From Bradyrhizobium glycinis (GTDB taxonomy: Bacteria > Pseudomonadota > Alphaproteobacteria > Rhizobiales > Xanthobacteraceae), in assembly GCF_016031655.1 (NCBI RefSeq), contig NZ_JACCHQ010000021.1, positions 62,001 to 126,000 of the forward strand: a stretch of DNA of 64,000 nucleotides. The letters run 5' to 3'. Under the pieces are notes generated by a model that was given only the letters and a program-made list of their open reading frames with translations, did no database searches and was not told the DNA's origin. Both the position numbers and the translations under genes were made by a program. Positions 24,983 through 34,101 of the stretch are shown here, piece by piece. How positions within the stretch are numbered: the first letter of the stretch is position 1; the number at the start of each line of letters is the position of its first letter.

Positions 24983-27448
24983 ATGAAGCCAACCAAAGAG
25001 GCGTTGTCGCAGTTGCGAGTGGTCGAAATTGGTAGCTCAGCTGCGACAAGCTATTGTGCACGGCTGTTTGCCGACTTCGGCGCCGAGGTTTGGAAGGTCG
25101 AGCCGCCGACCGGCGATCCACTTCGTTCGAGCGCTCCGTTGACCCCAGGTGGCCAAAGCGCGTGGTTCGGCTTCCTGAACTTCAACAAGTCAAGTATCGT
25201 CATCGACGCTGCCGACCCAGGAGCGGTCGAGCGCCTGACACTGTTGATTGATGATTGCGACATTCTGGTCGATGGCCGTGATGTCGATGGCGCGAACTGC
25301 CCGCCCGTTGATGTCACCGCAATCCGACAGCGGCGACCTGCGTTGATCTACCTGGATGTGAGCTGGTTCGGCCAGGACGGGCCCTATGCTGAATTCACCG
25401 CGAGCGACTCGATCGTTCGCGCCCTTGCCGGTCTCATCAAGCTGGTTGGACCAGTCGAAGGACCTCCTTTGCACGCACCGGATTTCCAGACCGGTATCCT
25501 GGCGGGTCTATGGGGCTTTATCGCAGCTGCCTCGTCAGTGTTTGCGCGAATGCAGAGTAGAGCAGGTCGCTCGTACTCGCTCAGCATCTTCGAAGCATGT
25601 ATCTCGCTCAGCGAGTATCAGCTATTTGAAGCATTTCAGCGCGGCGACGTGATGCGCCGGATCGGCATCAATCGCTTCTGGCCGAATTTTCCAGTAGGCA
25701 TCTATGAAACAAAAAAAGGGTGGCTCGGCGTCACAACAATAACCCCATCCCAGTGGCGTGCGTTCTGCGACATGCTCGGCCTTCCTCAATTGCGTGACGA
25801 TCCGGCTCTAGTGCTCGGTGCCGACCGTCTGAACCATATGGAGCAGATCGAGCGACTGCTCATCCCAAGGCTCAGAAAGCGGACCGCGCAGCAGTGGTTT
25901 GCCGAGGGACTAAAGCGCAAGATCCCGATCGTACCGGTGCCAGAGATGTCCGATCTTCTCCAGGATAAGGAGAAGATCGAGCGTAGTGCAATCGTCCCAA
26001 TTCTGCTCGGCAAGGAAAGAGCGCTGACGGCTGGCTCGATGCAGCGGCTGACATTGACACCGCCGCGCCGGGGCGGAAAGGTTCCGTATCCCGGCGAGCG
26101 GCAGGCTCTGACGAATGGCCGGTCGAACTCCGCAACAGGCGTGTCGATGTTGGTCGACTGCAGCAGTGCAGCCGAACAACCTTTGCTGAGAACGCGCGTC
26201 ATTGACTTTTCCATGGGCTGGGCTGGCCCGTTGTGTACGCGGACCCTTGCTGACCTCGGTGCGGACGTGATCAAGATCGAGGCGATCCAGTACCCGGACT
26301 GGTGGCGCGGTGTCGATCGCCGGCCTGAATACGTAAACCGTCAGATGTACGAGAAGACGCTGCGCTTCTGCATGATGAACCGAAACAAGCGCGGCATCAC
26401 ACTCGATCTGACCAGTCCCGAGGGCCTCACCCTTGCTAAGCGGCTGATAGCGGGCGCCGACATTGTTGTCGACAATTATTCGGTGGATGTGCTGCCAAAG
26501 CTTGGGCTTGGTTACGAAGTACTGAGAATGATCAACCCGCGCCTCGTGGTGATGTCCATGTCGGCCTTTGGCAAGAACAGCGCTTTTCGCGATTGCCGGG
26601 CATACGGCTCGACGCTGGAGCAGGGCTCGGGGTTGCCGAGCGTGGTCGGAAGTGCCAATGGGCCGCCGGTAATGAGCCACGTTGCGTTCGGGGATGCTGT
26701 AGGCGGTCTGAATGGTTGCGCTGCAGTTCTTGTTGCACTGATCCACGCTCGCGAGACTGGACAGGGGCAGTTTATCGATCTCGCGCAGATCGAATGCATG
26801 ATGCCGCTTGCTGCTCCATGGATCATTATCCAATCGCTTTGCGGGACGCCGATAAGGTACGGCAATCGGCATCCTCAGTTTGTGCCGCACGGCTGCTTCC
26901 GGTGCGCCGGAGAAGACGGCTGGATTGCAATAGCTGCGACCGACGCGGGTATGTGGCAGAGGCTTGCGAGCGTGATCGGCCGAAGAGACTGGGCTGCTGA
27001 CCCCTCGTTGAAAGTTGCGGACCGCCGCCGTTCAATGGAGGATACGATCGAGAGGGCAATCGAAGCCTGGACGCGCACACGTGATGCAGATCAGGCGATG
27101 TTCCAGCTGCAGGCCGCGAGCATCGCCTCCGGCGTTGTGCGCCTGCCAATCGACCTGCTAAAGGATCCGCAACTGAGATATCGTTCATTCTTTCAGGACG
27201 TTGAACGCGCTTTCATCGGTCTGCACCCCCAATCGTCAATCCCGATTCGTGAGGGGGCACGGCCTCATTCGATCCGCCGAGCGGCGCCGGTTCTGGGAGA
27301 ACATAATACGGAAATTCTGACCGGCCTTTTAGGGCTCTGCGAGGCGGAAATCGCTGATCTCAAGAGGAAGGGCATCATCGGGACGAGAATGCTCTCGGAG
27401 GAGGAGCTGAGCCAAAGACGAAGCTCTCAAGAAACCTCGACGACATAG
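24983..27448 (+). CDS. Double-length family III CoA-transferase (CaiB/BaiF), copy 2
   Basis: 821 residues, collinear with the 813-residue copy at 13521 over both CaiB/BaiF units. Conserved blocks include LRVVEIGSSAATSYCARLF, HAPDFQTGILAGLWGFIAA with the first catalytic Asp, VIDFSMGWAGPLCTRTLADL opening unit 2, and AFGDAVGGLNGC with the second. Both active-site Asp residues are kept, so both units could be active. The clear but imperfect similarity says duplication is not recent, or that the two came in separately with different substrates. GAAGAGA precedes the ATG. Confidence 0.92.
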   Translation: MKPTKEALSQLRVVEIGSSAATSYCARLFADFGAEVWKVEPPTGDPLRSSAPLTPGGQSAWFGFLNFNKSSIVIDAADPGAVERLTLLIDDCDILVDGRDVDGANCPPVDVTAIRQRRPALIYLDVSWFGQDGPYAEFTASDSIVRALAGLIKLVGPVEGPPLHAPDFQTGILAGLWGFIAAASSVFARMQSRAGRSYSLSIFEACISLSEYQLFEAFQRGDVMRRIGINRFWPNFPVGIYETKKGWLGVTTITPSQWRAFCDMLGLPQLRDDPALVLGADRLNHMEQIERLLIPRLRKRTAQQWFAEGLKRKIPIVPVPEMSDLLQDKEKIERSAIVPILLGKERALTAGSMQRLTLTPPRRGGKVPYPGERQALTNGRSNSATGVSMLVDCSSAAEQPLLRTRVIDFSMGWAGPLCTRTLADLGADVIKIEAIQYPDWWRGVDRRPEYVNRQMYEKTLRFCMMNRNKRGITLDLTSPEGLTLAKRLIAGADIVVDNYSVDVLPKLGLGYEVLRMINPRLVVMSMSAFGKNSAFRDCRAYGSTLEQGSGLPSVVGSANGPPVMSHVAFGDAVGGLNGCAAVLVALIHARETGQGQFIDLAQIECMMPLAAPWIIIQSLCGTPIRYGNRHPQFVPHGCFRCAGEDGWIAIAATDAGMWQRLASVIGRRDWAADPSLKVADRRRSMEDTIERAIEAWTRTRDADQAMFQLQAASIASGVVRLPIDLLKDPQLRYRSFFQDVERAFIGLHPQSSIPIREGARPHSIRRAAPVLGEHNTEILTGLLGLCEAEIADLKRKGIIGTRMLSEEELSQRRSSQETSTT

Positions 27449-28155
27449 CCTCGCGTTTACGTTTGGCTCTCAGGGAGGCGTGAGGACAAAGTGTATGCTT
27501 ACACAGTCGCAGATGTAACAGAATTTGCTGGGTCAAGGGAGGACTGGATTGTCTAATAACTGCGCGATTGCACTTGCATTTGAGTCATTGGCGTCGGTTC
27601 GAGTCCCAGGCGCTAGATAGAAAATATGTGGAGATCCGCATGCCTTGGCGCGAACCGACTGCTACCTTGGCCTGAGGAGCGGGCTCAAAGATCGCCGGTC
27701 GTCCTGAGTGGATTAGCTGGCCTACAGTGTAAATGACATCTTGTCGTCCATGAACTCGATCGAACGACTTCTGCACGGCGCCGACACTGGTAAGATCGAA
27801 CGCCTGGAAGTCGGCTGCTATTCGGGGGCAAGGCCATAACGAGATGAAAGTGGCACTGAAGTCAACTACCAGTGCTCGCTGTTGCTCCGGATATGTACCC
27901 GTGTCATTTATACTTTCGACGTCTGCTGCAAAAGAGCGAGACTGCTGCAAAATAGCTTTGCGCGAAGGCTAAGCTGAAGGAATAGCGCTTGCACAGCGAG
28001 TTGTAATCTGTTCCGAACGGAGCCTTCCTTCGGCTGCTTTGTTGCCGCCTGCTGCTCTGAAAGAACATGGCGCGGTGTTTAGGTCGTAGAATGTGGGTTT
28101 TCGACCGATGGCCCGGTCGCTCTAACATAAGAGGCGTTTGAGAGAGGAGTACGGC
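27449..28155. other. Intergenic region with a short inverted repeat and a weak sigma-54-like element
   Basis: No gene supported. GTGTA-TGCT-TACAC (27491-27504) is a perfect inverted repeat. A GG-N10-GC element ending in TTGCA lies at 27979-27992, about 165 bases before the monooxygenase start. A T-loop-like GGTTCGAGTCCC at about 27595 has no pairing arms. Confidence 0.4.
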
Positions 28156-29499
28156 ATGGCACGTAATGGTCAAATGGCGCTCGGACTATACGTCTTACAG
28201 GCTGGATACATCGAGGGCGCTTGGCGCGATCCAAGCGTGCCGGTGACTGGCGGAGTCGAGATCGACCATTATGCGCACCTTGCGGCGCTTGCCGAAAGCG
28301 CGGCATTTCACTTCGTGTTTCTTCCAGATAGCCCAAGTGTCGTCGAACGAGACAATGCAAACATAGCGCGGGCAGGCCGAAACGATACGTTTGAGCCGAT
28401 CACCCTGTTGTCGGCTCTTTCATCAAAAATAAAAAATATCGGCTTCGTTGCAACGGCGACCACGACGTATCACCAGCCGTATCATCTCGCACGTATGATT
28501 GCTTCCCTTGACCACCTCTCGCACGGGCGTGCCGCTTGGAATATCGTTACCTCCGGAAATAAGTTCGAAGGGGCGAATTTTGGTGATGAGGAAATTCCAG
28601 AGCATGACGCGCGATATGAGCGAGCTAGAGAGTTCGTAGGCGTCATGAAGGGGCTTTGGGATACATGGGAAGACGACGCCTTCGTTCGTGACAAGCAAAA
28701 TGGGATCTTCGCCGACACGAGGAAGCTGCACTTCCTCAATCACCGTGGAACCTATTTCTCGGTCAGAGGCCCACTGAATATCGCACGGCCGCCCCAAGGC
28801 TACCCTGTACTCGTCCAGGCTGGCTCATCCGAGGCCGGAGTCAGATTCGCTGCAGAATTTGCCGAAGTTGTGTTCACCGCCCAGCCTTTGCTTGAAAGCG
28901 GTAAGCAGTACTACGCAGATCTAAAGGAGAAGGCTCGCGGGCTGGGGCGCGAAGGCAATCAGATATTGGTGATGCCGGGCATTGTTCCGATTGTTGGGAG
29001 GACCAAGCAGGAGGCCTCCGACAAGCTTAAGAAACTGCAGTCCTATACAGATACAGACGTCATGATGGAGACGGCAGATCGGTGGCTGGGCTTCGTCACC
29101 GACCTGCGTGCGATCAATTTGGACTCGTTAGTTCCGGCCACTTTGCCGGAGACGAATTTCATTCAGAGCCGCCAGAAGGTGCTCCTCGAGCTAGCTGCAC
29201 GCCAAGGAATGACCTGGAGACAGCTGATCCGCTCGATATCGGATTCGCGCGGACATCTAATGGTGGTCGGGACGCCTGATGAGATAGCCGACATCATGAT
29301 CAACGCCTTCGATCAATATGCGGCCGATGGATTCAACCTCATTCCCGCGATCGTTACGAGCGGGCTCAAAGATTTTGTGGAGTTCGTAGTTCCTGAACTG
29401 CGCCGACGCGGTAAGTTTAGGTCCGAAAGCTCCGGGCAGACTCTTAGAGAAAACCTCGGGCTCAAGCGGCCACACAATCAGTTTACACGAGCGGCGTAA
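28156..29499 (+). CDS. Luciferase-type FMN-dependent monooxygenase (NtaA/SnaA/DszA family)
   Basis: ATG at 28156 follows GAGAGGAG; a TTG at 28138 is in frame but less likely. The product of 447 residues begins MARNGQMALGLYVLQAG and carries family blocks: LPDSPSVVERDNA, TATTTYHQPYHLARMIASLD, GRAAWNIVTSGN, and YPVLVQAGSSEAGVRFAAEF. These enzymes use FMNH2 from a separate reductase plus O2 to oxidise amines, sulfur compounds or related substrates. No reductase gene is adjacent. It closes the metabolic cluster and may carry out an oxidative tailoring step or a degradation step. Confidence 0.9.
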   Translation: MARNGQMALGLYVLQAGYIEGAWRDPSVPVTGGVEIDHYAHLAALAESAAFHFVFLPDSPSVVERDNANIARAGRNDTFEPITLLSALSSKIKNIGFVATATTTYHQPYHLARMIASLDHLSHGRAAWNIVTSGNKFEGANFGDEEIPEHDARYERAREFVGVMKGLWDTWEDDAFVRDKQNGIFADTRKLHFLNHRGTYFSVRGPLNIARPPQGYPVLVQAGSSEAGVRFAAEFAEVVFTAQPLLESGKQYYADLKEKARGLGREGNQILVMPGIVPIVGRTKQEASDKLKKLQSYTDTDVMMETADRWLGFVTDLRAINLDSLVPATLPETNFIQSRQKVLLELAARQGMTWRQLIRSISDSRGHLMVVGTPDEIADIMINAFDQYAADGFNLIPAIVTSGLKDFVEFVVPELRRRGKFRSESSGQTLRENLGLKRPHNQFTRAA

Positions 29500-29677
29500 G
29501 CCATGCTTTGACTAGTCGAAGGCAGAGCGCGCTGAGCGCTGTTTAAGCGGAACCGTGCTGATGCGGCATAGCTGGAGCCGGAGGTCGGAATCGCCGCCGC
29601 AGGTTCGAAGCGGGCACGTGAGGCTCTCCGGCTCGTCTGCGCCCGTGGTTAGCTACAAACGTGGCTCTCTGGAACAG

Positions 29678-29959
29678 TTACTTCCTATCCCGGCACTGGC
29701 GGGCCGGCTTGCGTCCTGTAGACATCGGCTTGGGGGGCATTGCACCCTTGGCCGGCTCAGCGAACAATTCGGACAAGTGAATACCTAAAGTCGCGGCGAT
29801 ACGGTCCAAAAGATCAATGGTTGGGTTCTCTTTCTTCCGCTCAATGCGCCCCATATGTGAGCGGTCGATCCCGGCATCATAGGCCAATTGCTCTTGCGGA
29901 ATGCCGCGCTCTACGCGGATCCGGCGCACATTCCAGGCCACAAGCGCACGAGCGTTCAT
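29678..29959 (-). CDS. Xre-family HTH transcriptional regulator
   Basis: ATG at 29959 is preferred over a TTG two codons upstream and gives 93 residues: a short N-terminus followed by a canonical Xre HTH (VRRIRVERGIPQEQLAYDAG, IDRSHMGRIERKKENP, LLDRIAATLGIHLSELF) and a basic tail. This single-domain form is common in alphaproteobacteria. It lies between the monooxygenase and an IS66 remnant, and its target is not evident. Confidence 0.85.
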   Translation of the reverse strand: MNARALVAWNVRRIRVERGIPQEQLAYDAGIDRSHMGRIERKKENPTIDLLDRIAATLGIHLSELFAEPAKGAMPPKPMSTGRKPARQCRDRK

Positions 29960-30152
29960 GCGCAAAGGAAGCCATTCAGACGATTATGAAACCACAGGGT
30001 ATAGCCACACTATTACGTAAGCTAACACCCAGGCATTTGGCTCTCCTAGCACTGTTGCTTCCAGGAAGCAGGGCACCGTGAGATGAAGATCTCGTGGAGG
30101 CATCAGGCGCGCTCACGGCGCGAGAGCTCGCTACGGGCGGGAGAGCAAAATG

Positions 30153-30176
30153 GCCGCAGAGGTCCTGCGGCTTTTT
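30153..30176 (+). terminator. Rho-independent terminator at the edge of the IS66 remnant
   Basis: GCCGCAG / CTGCGGC stem with a 5-base loop followed by five T. It lies directly outside the IS66 end starting at 30178, so it belongs to the sequence the element entered. Confidence 0.65.
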
Positions 30177-30177
30177 C

Positions 30178-31170
30178 GTAAGCGTCGTTCTCAGGCCGCG
30201 GCTTTGAGGGCTTGAGCGCGGTAGGCCCAGGGCAATAGCTGGTCGATGTCGCGGTTTGGATGCCCGTTGACGATTCTGGTCAGGACGTCGGTGAGATAGG
30301 CGAGCGGATCGACGTCGTTGAGCTTGCAAGTCTCGAGCAGGGTTGCGACGACGGCCCAATGTTCGGCGCCCCCGTCGGATCCGGCAAACAGCGCGTTCTT
30401 GCGAATGAGCTTGATGCCACGGATTGATCGTTCGAACCTATTGTTGTCGAGTTCGATGCGGCCGTCATCGATGAAGCGCGTTAAGCCTTGCCAGCGCGAG
30501 AGGGAATAGCGGATGGCCTCGGCGAGCTTGATCTTCTGGCTGATGAGAGCCAGCTTAGCGGGCAGCCATACCTCAAAGGCATCGGCCAGTGGTCGGCTCT
30601 TCTGCTGCCGCACGAGGCGACGCTCCTCCGCGCTGCGGCCGCGGATCTCCTTCTCGATCGCATAGAAACGCGGCGATGTGCTTCAGCGCCTCGCTCGCGA
30701 TTGGAGCGGGGCCGGCTGTCGCGAGTTCGTAGAAGTTGCGCCGCATGTGCACCCAGCAGAAGGCGAGCTCGACCTCGCCACGCTGGGCAAGCTTTGGATA
30801 GGCGTTGTAAACGCACTTGAAGCCGGCAAGATGGCTGAACAGCTGCTCGGCTTTGCGGTCGGGTGCATAAACATAGGCGATGCCGGGCGGTCGAGGCCGC
30901 CCCAAGGCCTCTCGTCGGCGGCATAGGCCCAGAGCTGACCGGTCTTGGTGCGCCCTCGACCGGGATCGAGCACCGGCACCGTCGTCTCGTCGGCGAACAG
31001 CTTGGACCTCTCGCGAAGGCCGTGAGAAGGCGCTCATGCAGCGGGCGCAGATGGAAGGCAGCATGCCTAACCCAGTCCGCCAACGTCGATCGATCGAGAG
31101 TGATGCCCTGGCGGGCATAGATCTGGGCCTGCCGGTAGAGCGGCAGATGATCGGCGTATTTGGACACCGT
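30178..31170 (-). mobile_element. IS66-family transposase (TnpC) remnant with one terminal repeat
   Basis: The left edge GTAAGCGTCG matches the conserved IS66 terminal GTAAGCG. On the minus strand TnpC can be followed through three frames: KYADHLPLYRQAQIYARQG (31167 down), then TGQLWAYAADERPWGG, then AFCWVHMRRNFYELA, then an intact C-terminal 140 residues with FIDDGRIELDNNRFERSIRG, where the final catalytic Glu is expected, ending near 30191. The N-terminal part, tnpA, tnpB and the other end are missing. Inactive. Confidence 0.8.
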
Positions 31171-31709
31171 TCAAGCGCAGCGGCGGGCCAGTTCTGTTCA
31201 AAGCCGGCAAAGCAAGGGGAGGCGTACCGAGCGGCCCACGCCCAAGCGCTAGCCAAAGTCGACGCGCGGCCTGCACGTGTTCATCTTTGATGGTGCGAAG
31301 CTGGGTCACGCCTGATCCATTTTGGTGCAGGTTGACGAGAGCGCGCCTGGTGATCTGCGGGTCCTTTACTAGCGCGGGGGCTTCTCGATCAGCTAGCCAC
31401 CCCGTATTGGCACTTGTTGTTCACGAGTCCGGTCCCGTACCTCAGCCGGCCTCGTTTCCGCGTTTGCTTTGGACCGATGACGATTCATGCTGCGTCCGCT
31501 GGAGTGAGTCCGGCAGCCCCAGTGACGCTGGCCGTGTAGTATTAGCCTCCGCCTCGAACCCAGCGTCGTGGTGCGTCATTAGCAAGAGGGCTGATGGTGC
31601 GACAGAGAACCATGATGCCTTGCGCTATCCGAGCTCATTTTTGCTGAGTTTGCATTCTTGACTGGACAGGGCGGCAAGGGAGGAGGGGGCGGTGGCCCTG
31701 CTGGATTGC
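31171..31709. other. Degenerate sequence between two IS remnants
   Basis: No gene supported. Probably debris from element insertions. Confidence 0.4.
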
Positions 31710-32046
31710 GATGGGCTGAGCTACCAGCCACTGGCCGTATGGCACTGGCTTTTCTTGTGAACCAACTGAGGAAACCGGGACCAAAGGTGAATGCCACCGA
31801 GCGAGAGCTGGCTCGGATCCTCAGAATAAATCCGATGGCGAAGTTTCTTTGCTCCATTCACGGCATTGGTCCATAGCGGCTCCGGCTTCTCGCTGCGACC
31901 GCGGCAGATCCAACCATCTTTAGTGCCGGGTAGGCCTGGCATGGCCCGACGGCTAAGCAGAAGTCTACCGCGGGGGAGGATCGGTTCGGTTCGCAAACGA
32001 AACAGTACGCATCCTATCGGGCGCCCCCTGGTCAAGAAGCGGCGTA
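31710..32046 (+). mobile_element. IS110/IS1111-family transposase remnant
   Basis: A frame reading MALAFLVNQLRKPGPKVNAT and then FLCSIHGIGP matches the C-terminal Tnp_20 (IS116/IS110/IS902) block, in which the family reads PGIGP; it runs on as LAATAADPTIFSAG and PTAKQKSTAGEDRFGSQTKQ. Two in-frame stops (after GIGP and after FSAG) and the missing N-terminal DEDD domain show it is dead. Confidence 0.65.
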
Positions 32047-32229
32047 ACGGCGTCTGTTAAACAAAGGTGCGCTCCAGACCCGGAGGCGGCTGGATCGAAG
32101 CTCTACTTGAACGGCCTCTGCCTATCGCGGTGGTTGGTGCCAGCGCCTTGTGCCGTAAGAGGTCCTCCCACGCCTAAGATGTCCTCGAGGCATGCAAGGG
32201 AACTCACCAGTCTCATTCCCGTCAGGAGG

Positions 32230-32370
32230 TTGGCCGCTCGATCGTTGAACGTGGCGCGCGAGCAGGTTACAAGCCTGATCGACGTGGCGCGATCGCAGTG
32301 CTTGCAGGATCAGTCGATGATCTTGATTGGGACGTGCTCGCCAGCCGCAACTGTACGCCATGGCAAACAA
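32230..32370 (-). pseudogene. GntR-family regulator, FCD-domain remnant
   Basis: The minus strand carries about 30 residues (QDHRLILQALRSRHVDQACN, then LLARHVQRSSGQ) that match the last helices of FCD-type GntR regulators. The HTH and most of the domain are not readable in any frame. It lies downstream of the FAD dehydrogenase gene on the same strand, where such a regulator would be expected. Confidence 0.4.
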
Positions 32371-32706
32371 CAATTGAGAATTTGCTGTAGCCCGTGGCGA
32401 GCAGCCGCGACATCGCGCAAGGGTGCCACGAGGACGGAACGGCACGGTTAGCAGATTCAAATTTCTGAATTGTTTGCGCATTGCCTCCGTCGATCAGGGA
32501 TAACTCTTTCTGCGCCAAACGGTGAGAGGTGGGCTTCGTATCGCATTGGTAACGCGACCAGTTCGGGCGCGTGCATCCCGGCGATCTCATGGCTGCCGGT
32601 GCAACCGGTACCCCGCGAGGGGGCAGGGCAATGACACAGTGTTGGGCCTCCCCTTGCCGAAACGCCTGGTTCCGACCGAGATGGCCCGCGCGGTCCTCGC
32701 ATCCTC

Positions 32707-34101
32707 TCAAATCGTGAAAATTCGTCCCGGGTTCAGGATGTTGTTCGGATCAAGCGCTCGCTTGAGCGTACGCATCGCTTCGATTTCCTCCGATGTCCTA
32801 CTCATCTTCAGATACGGTCGCTTAACTATGCCGATGCCGTGTTCGGCTGAGATCGATCCGCCGAATTCGCCGGTGATCTGATAAGCAAGCCTCTCTAATT
32901 CGTGCCTCCTGTCGGGCGTGTGCTCGTGATGTAGCTCGATATGCAGGTTACCATCGCCGACATGACCCATGACGATCGCGAAAGCGCCGGGGTCGGTCTC
33001 CTTAATTCGCGCGACAATTGTCTTCACATACTGATCCATCCGGTCGATGGCGATACTGACGTCGAGAGCGATACGTGCGGCATAAGGAAACGTCCGGGCA
33101 AGTTCTAAGCTGCAATCGCGAATACGCCATATCGCTTCTGCAGATGCATTCGACGTCGAGAGCGTCGCGTCAAGGATCATGTTCTCGCGCTTTGCCGTAT
33201 CGAGCAGCTTGTCCAGATCGGCTTGGATACGATCGGCATCGTCCCCAGAGGCCTCGATCAACACATAGAAGGGATAATGGACCGGCAGCGGCCGAACCAC
33301 ACCGTTCACACGCTCGAGCGCGAGGCGATAGTACTCGCTCCACATCACCTCAAATGCAGTCAGTTCTCCGCCCAGAAGTTTTCGCGCCATCCCCAAGATC
33401 GAGATGACTCGTGCAAAAGAGGGAAGGGCGCAAAGCGCCACTTGCCGCTCCCTAGGAGCAGGAAAGATGCGCAAGGCTGCTCGCGTCACCACGCCGAGAA
33501 CCCCCTCGCTGCCGATGAAAATCTGCTTCAGGTCGATGCCAGTATTGTTCTTGATGTATTTGCGCAATCCCTGCAGCACCATGCCATCGGCGGTAACGAC
33601 TTCGAGGCCGAGGATCAAGTCACGGGTCATGCCGTATCGAATCACGCGATTGCCGCCAGCATTTGTCGAGATGTTGCCGCCGATAGTACAGCTACCGCGC
33701 GCGCCAAGATCGAGCGGGAACATGTAACCTTCCTGCTCGACCCGTTCCTGTATCTTTTGCAGCGGCGTGCCGGCCTGCGCCACGGCTGCGCCTGACGAGG
33801 TGTCCACCTCCTCGACCGCATTCATAAGTTCCATCGACAGCACGATTTCATTCGGATTCGGCAGGGCGCCGCGCACCAGCCCAGTCATGCCGCCTTGCGT
33901 CGTCACCGGCACTTTTTCGCGTTGACAGAACCGAAGCAACGCCGAGACATCTTCCGTCGTCCTAGGTCGGACGACCGCTCGCGGCTGCGCGACCGGTCTG
34001 CCGGCCAAATCATGGTAATAGCGAGAGTCAATGTCCGTGCCAGTCAGCACCGAACCCTTCCGGAGCGCCTTGCATAGTCGGTCGACGAAGTTATCGGCCA
34101 T
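32707..34101 (-). CDS. FAD-binding oxidoreductase, GlcD-like (D-2-hydroxyacid dehydrogenase)
   Basis: 464 residues starting MADNFVDRLCKALRKG, with GAGGGGA just before the ATG. Domains: PCMH-type FAD-binding region in the first 220 residues (VPVTTQGGMTGLVRGA, LGARGSCTIGGNISTNAGGN, IGSEGVLGVVTRAALRIFP) and a C-terminal FAD-oxidase domain ending ISAEHGIGIVKRPYL and LDPNNILNPGRIF, with the metal/substrate His set in VGDGNLHIELHHEH. Such enzymes oxidise D-lactate, D-2-hydroxyglutarate or glycolate. No glcE or glcF partner is present, so a single-subunit D-hydroxyacid dehydrogenase is most likely. Confidence 0.9.
   Translation of the reverse strand: MADNFVDRLCKALRKGSVLTGTDIDSRYYHDLAGRPVAQPRAVVRPRTTEDVSALLRFCQREKVPVTTQGGMTGLVRGALPNPNEIVLSMELMNAVEEVDTSSGAAVAQAGTPLQKIQERVEQEGYMFPLDLGARGSCTIGGNISTNAGGNRVIRYGMTRDLILGLEVVTADGMVLQGLRKYIKNNTGIDLKQIFIGSEGVLGVVTRAALRIFPAPRERQVALCALPSFARVISILGMARKLLGGELTAFEVMWSEYYRLALERVNGVVRPLPVHYPFYVLIEASGDDADRIQADLDKLLDTAKRENMILDATLSTSNASAEAIWRIRDCSLELARTFPYAARIALDVSIAIDRMDQYVKTIVARIKETDPGAFAIVMGHVGDGNLHIELHHEHTPDRRHELERLAYQITGEFGGSISAEHGIGIVKRPYLKMSRTSEEIEAMRTLKRALDPNNILNPGRIFTI

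Noticed and set aside
27586..27613. T-loop-like GGTTCGAGTCCC suggesting a tRNA 3' end and attachment site
   Set aside because: The flanking bases do not form the T-stem or an acceptor stem, and no CCA or anticodon arm is found.
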